The translations under genes and the position numbers were made by a program. Below, in pieces: positions 61,796 through 64,000 of a stretch of 64,000 nucleotides of DNA; within the stretch, counting starts at the first letter, position 1, and every line of letters starts with the position of its first letter. The notes beneath the pieces are model-generated. The model saw only the letters and a list, made by a program, of their open reading frames with translations, did no database searches and had not been told where the DNA came from. This DNA is from Bacillus massilioanorexius (lineage in GTDB: Bacteria > Bacillota > Bacilli > Bacillales > DSM-1321). Where the stretch lies: the NCBI RefSeq assembly GCF_902374955.1, contig NZ_CABKRX010000070.1:3917-67916 (forward strand), read 5' to 3'.

Positions 61796-61819
61796 ACTTT
61801 TCCCTCCATACTCATTATC

Positions 61820-61863
61820 AAAGGTTAGTGGGTTGGTGTAAAAGAACCAACCCCTAACCTTTT
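61820..61863 (-). other. Stem-loop between citZ and icd
   Basis: AAAGGTTAG GGGTTGGT pairs with ACCAACCC ACTAACCTTT (one mismatch) around an 8-base loop. On the coding strand no U-run follows; on the opposite strand it does. It may be a processing or stability element that sets different citZ and icd mRNA levels, or a terminator for antisense transcripts. Confidence 0.6.
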
Positions 61864-61917
61864 TAAAATATTATTAATATATTATATATAATATATATTT
61901 TGAAAATTACGCCCGTA

Positions 61918-63033
61918 TTATCTCTCTTCTATTGGTACGTAAGATTGCATTCCTGGTCCCACATATTCTGCTCTAGGACGAATTAGGCGATTATTATCAT
62001 ATTGTTCTAGAATATGAGCTAACCATCCAGAAGTACGACTAACAGCAAAAATTGGTGTCATTAAATCATGATCAACACCTAAACTATGGTAAACAGATGC
62101 TGAATAGAAGTCAACATTTGGTGGCAATGGTTTTTTAGAAGTAACTAATTCTTCGATTTTTACTGACATTTCATAGAATTCTGGTTGTCCAGTTAACTTA
62201 GTAAGTTTTTCAGACATTACTTTTAAGTGTTTAGCACGTGGGTCCCCATTGCGATAAACTCGATGTCCAAATCCCATGATTTTCTCTTTATTGTCAAGTT
62301 TATTGTTAATATATGATTCTACATTTTCTACAGATCCAATTTCTGTCAGCATTTTCATAACTGCTTCATTTGCTCCACCATGTAGAGGGCCTTTTAATGC
62401 TCCAATTGCTGCTGTAACTCCTGAATAAACATCTGATAAAGTAGCTACGCATACACGTGCAGTAAATGTAGATGCATTTAATTCGTGATCTGCATGAAGT
62501 ACAAGTGCCTTATTGAAAGCTTCAACTTCAATTTCAGACGGTTCTTTACCGCTCATCATATATAAAAAATTAGCTGCGAAACTTAAATCTTTACGCGGTG
62601 CTACAGGTTCTAATCCTTTTCTCACTCTTGAAAACGCTGTAACAATTGTAGGGATTTTTGCTTGTAGGCGGATTGCTTTTCGATAGTTGGCTGATTCTTC
62701 CATTACCTCTGATTCCTCATCATATAGGCCTAATTGAGAAACAGCTGTACGTAATGCTGTCATCGGATGTACGTTTTTAATATCATACTTGCTAAAGTAT
62801 TCAATAATCTCTTTTGGTAGCTCCATATTATTAGCTAGTTGAATTGTTAAATCTTCTAATTCAGCTTTATTTGGTAATCTACGGTGCCATAAAAGATAAA
62901 TAACTTCCTCAAATGAAGCGTTAACCGCTAAATCATCAATATTGTAACCAACGTAAGTTAGCGTATCATCAATAATTGAGCTAATTGATGAAGTTGTTGC
63001 AACAATTCCTTCGAGACCTCTTGTTACTGTCAT
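61918..63033 (-). CDS. citZ: Citrate synthase II
   Basis: A 371-residue citrate synthase, the entry enzyme of the TCA cycle. Recognised by TRGLEGIVATTSSISSIIDD at the start, LILHADHELNASTF-like ALVLHADHELNAST (near 190), GPLHGGANEAVMKML (near 230), IMGFGHRVYRNGDPRA (near 265) and the final PRAEYVGPGMQSYVPIEER. I chose the ATG at 63033, behind AAAAGGAGAG, which gives the family N-terminus; in-frame starts further upstream are in the leader. First gene of citZ-icd-mdh; a cre site lies upstream. Confidence 0.97.
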   Translation of the reverse strand: MTVTRGLEGIVATTSSISSIIDDTLTYVGYNIDDLAVNASFEEVIYLLWHRRLPNKAELEDLTIQLANNMELPKEIIEYFSKYDIKNVHPMTALRTAVSQLGLYDEESEVMEESANYRKAIRLQAKIPTIVTAFSRVRKGLEPVAPRKDLSFAANFLYMMSGKEPSEIEVEAFNKALVLHADHELNASTFTARVCVATLSDVYSGVTAAIGALKGPLHGGANEAVMKMLTEIGSVENVESYINNKLDNKEKIMGFGHRVYRNGDPRAKHLKVMSEKLTKLTGQPEFYEMSVKIEELVTSKKPLPPNVDFYSASVYHSLGVDHDLMTPIFAVSRTSGWLAHILEQYDNNRLIRPRAEYVGPGMQSYVPIEER

Positions 63034-63154
63034 ACAGAATCTCTCCTTTTCTATTAATTCCCCTTTATCCATGAAAAAGTGAAAATATAATGAACAAGTC
63101 ATGGATAATTACCTGTTCATCAAGATGGATACCCTAGATCCATATTTCTTGGAG

Positions 63155-63168
63155 TGAAAACGTTTTAA
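63155..63168 (-). promoter_or_regulatory. Candidate cre (CcpA) site upstream of citZ
   Basis: TGAAAACGTTTTAA fits the catabolite-responsive element (TGAAANCGNTTNCA type) with the palindromic core GAAAACGTTTT; one end position differs. It is about 120 bases before the citZ start. CcpA repression of citZ is known in B. subtilis. Confidence 0.55.
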
Positions 63169-63245
63169 GAAATATCTCTCTTTCCCCTTTTACCAATTGA
63201 CTATTATTATTTTCCCTTTGCTAGCATTCTATAAACATACGTAAT

Positions 63246-63267
63246 TGAGCGAATGCTCATTCGCTCA
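63246..63267. promoter_or_regulatory. Perfect inverted repeat upstream of citZ
   Basis: Arms TGAGCGAATG (63246-63255) and CATTCGCTCA (63258-63267) are perfect complements around CT. The form, about 20 bases with GAATG/CATTC inside, is that of a TetR-family operator and is related to, but distinct from, the FadR boxes in this window. A TTGACA stands 19 bases upstream on the minus strand (63291-63286), so the dyad covers where the -10 and start would be, though no good -10 is seen. Confidence 0.55.
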
Positions 63268-63956
63268 GCAAAAGTTCATTTTTTTTGTCAACAAGATATA
63301 ATATTCCAAAAATTAAAATTAAAAAATGAAAAAGGTTACGCTTTCAAATAACATTATAAACAAAAAATATATTTTTGAAAATCAAAAGCTCTTAAATTAT
63401 TTAAATTTAATATTTTTTTAGAAAAGTTCAGTAATTCACAACAATTATAATAATATAGTTTTATGGGTTTTAATTCTACTCTAAGTTACATTCAGTAACT
63501 TCCAATCATTAGTGAAACACGTTAGTTACCTTATTGAACATAAAAACATTGTAAATATATAATTTTTTAAAGATAATATAAACTTATAAACAAATATAAT
63601 ATAAACTTATAAAGAGCCAGACTTCCTCCTTCTATTATAATCCATTTTTTGTAAAATCATCACTAGAATCTTTAGATAAAAAGCCATATAAACAGAGAAA
63701 TTAATAGCATTTAAAACTACGTCAAATTTCATTGTTATTCATGATATTTCTTACTTCTTACATAGGAGTTTTACGAATTTCCACCAAGGTATTTCTTTGT
63801 TAAGGTTCAAACATCAGCATAGAAAAAAGTATTTTTAAGAGCTTTGTTAAAGAATACTATTGATGCTAAAGAAAAATACGCGATATCTTCGTAAATCTCT
63901 CTTTTCACTCATTCACTAAGGTAACTTTTTAAAAAGATTGCTTTTTTTAATAAGTT
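63268..63956. other. AT-rich gene-free stretch upstream of citZ
   Basis: Nearly 700 bases with no recognisable gene on either strand. It contains a direct repeat ATAATATAAACTTATAAA at 63573-63590 and 63596-63613. The rest has many stops in all frames and looks like decayed or non-coding DNA. Confidence 0.5.
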
Positions 63957-64000
63957 CTTAGATCGATGAGAGTGGAAGGCGCAAGAGTCAAAGCACCCCT
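63957..64000 (+). repeat. Start of a dispersed intergenic repeat at the window edge
   Basis: The last bases, GAGAGTGGAAGGCGCAAGAG and following, resemble the core GGAGCGGAAGGCGCGAGACT of the Bacillaceae repeat recalled for 19881-20070. The window ends inside it, so the extent cannot be judged. Confidence 0.3.

Overview
This window is a stretch of chromosome from an AT-rich, endospore-forming member of the Bacillaceae. The evidence is the gene order, which follows the Bacillus subtilis region from rph/gerM round to citZ almost gene for gene, together with sporulation genes (gerE, gerM, sspI, ytxC, ytaF), T-box leaders, an L20 leader and Bacillus-type sigma-factor promoters. Genus and species cannot be fixed from the sequence alone. 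Nearly all genes lie on the minus strand; only yslB, rnhC, sspI and ysdB are on the plus strand. I see no prophage, CRISPR array, complete insertion sequence, toxin-antitoxin pair or defence island.

Layout, left to right (reverse of transcription for most genes). 1-6 kb: tRNA-Arg, ysnB, rdgB (ysnA), rph, gerM, racE, a MarR regulator, gerE and the thioesterase ysmA. 6-13 kb: succinate dehydrogenase sdhCAB, yslB, uvrC, trxA. 13-19 kb: fatty-acid degradation (etfA, etfB, an enoyl-CoA hydratase, fadR, fadD). 19-26 kb: a predicted 27-residue membrane peptide, yshE, mutS2, polX, cvpA, zapA, rnhC. 26-36 kb: pheST with a T-box, an rRNA methyltransferase, sspI, the M42 peptidase ysdC, a dUTPase-like protein, ysdB, ysdA, rplT, rpmI, infC with an L20 leader. 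36-43 kb: thrS with a T-box, ytxC, dnaI, dnaB, nrdR. 43-51 kb: a probable speD relic, gapB, and the histidine-utilisation operon hutPHUIG. 51-64 kb: coaE, ytaF, mutM, polA, phoR, phoP and the TCA genes mdh, icd, citZ.

The genes form clear functional blocks. Translation and its control: pheST and thrS by tRNA-sensing T-boxes, infC-rpmI-rplT by L20 feedback. Central carbon metabolism: citZ-icd-mdh, sdhCAB, and gapB under likely CcpN control. Catabolism: fad and etf under FadR, hut under HutP antitermination. Replication and repair: dnaB, dnaI, polA, mutM, uvrC, mutS2, polX, rnhC.

Most of the window is conserved housekeeping DNA and I find no wholly new multi-gene system. The most interesting departures are: a tiny unannotated membrane-peptide gene with its own terminator (19.1 kb); a dUTPase-fold protein that appears to have lost all four metal-binding residues (33.1 kb); four tandem degenerating terminator-bearing repeats between icd and mdh (60.3 kb); a FadR operator in front of ysmA (6.0 kb) and a fad cluster split into three transcription units; a decayed speD (43.2 kb); a perfect 10-bp-arm inverted repeat upstream of citZ (63.2 kb); and a mobile-type palindrome inserted between the pheS T-box and the pheS start (30.3 kb).
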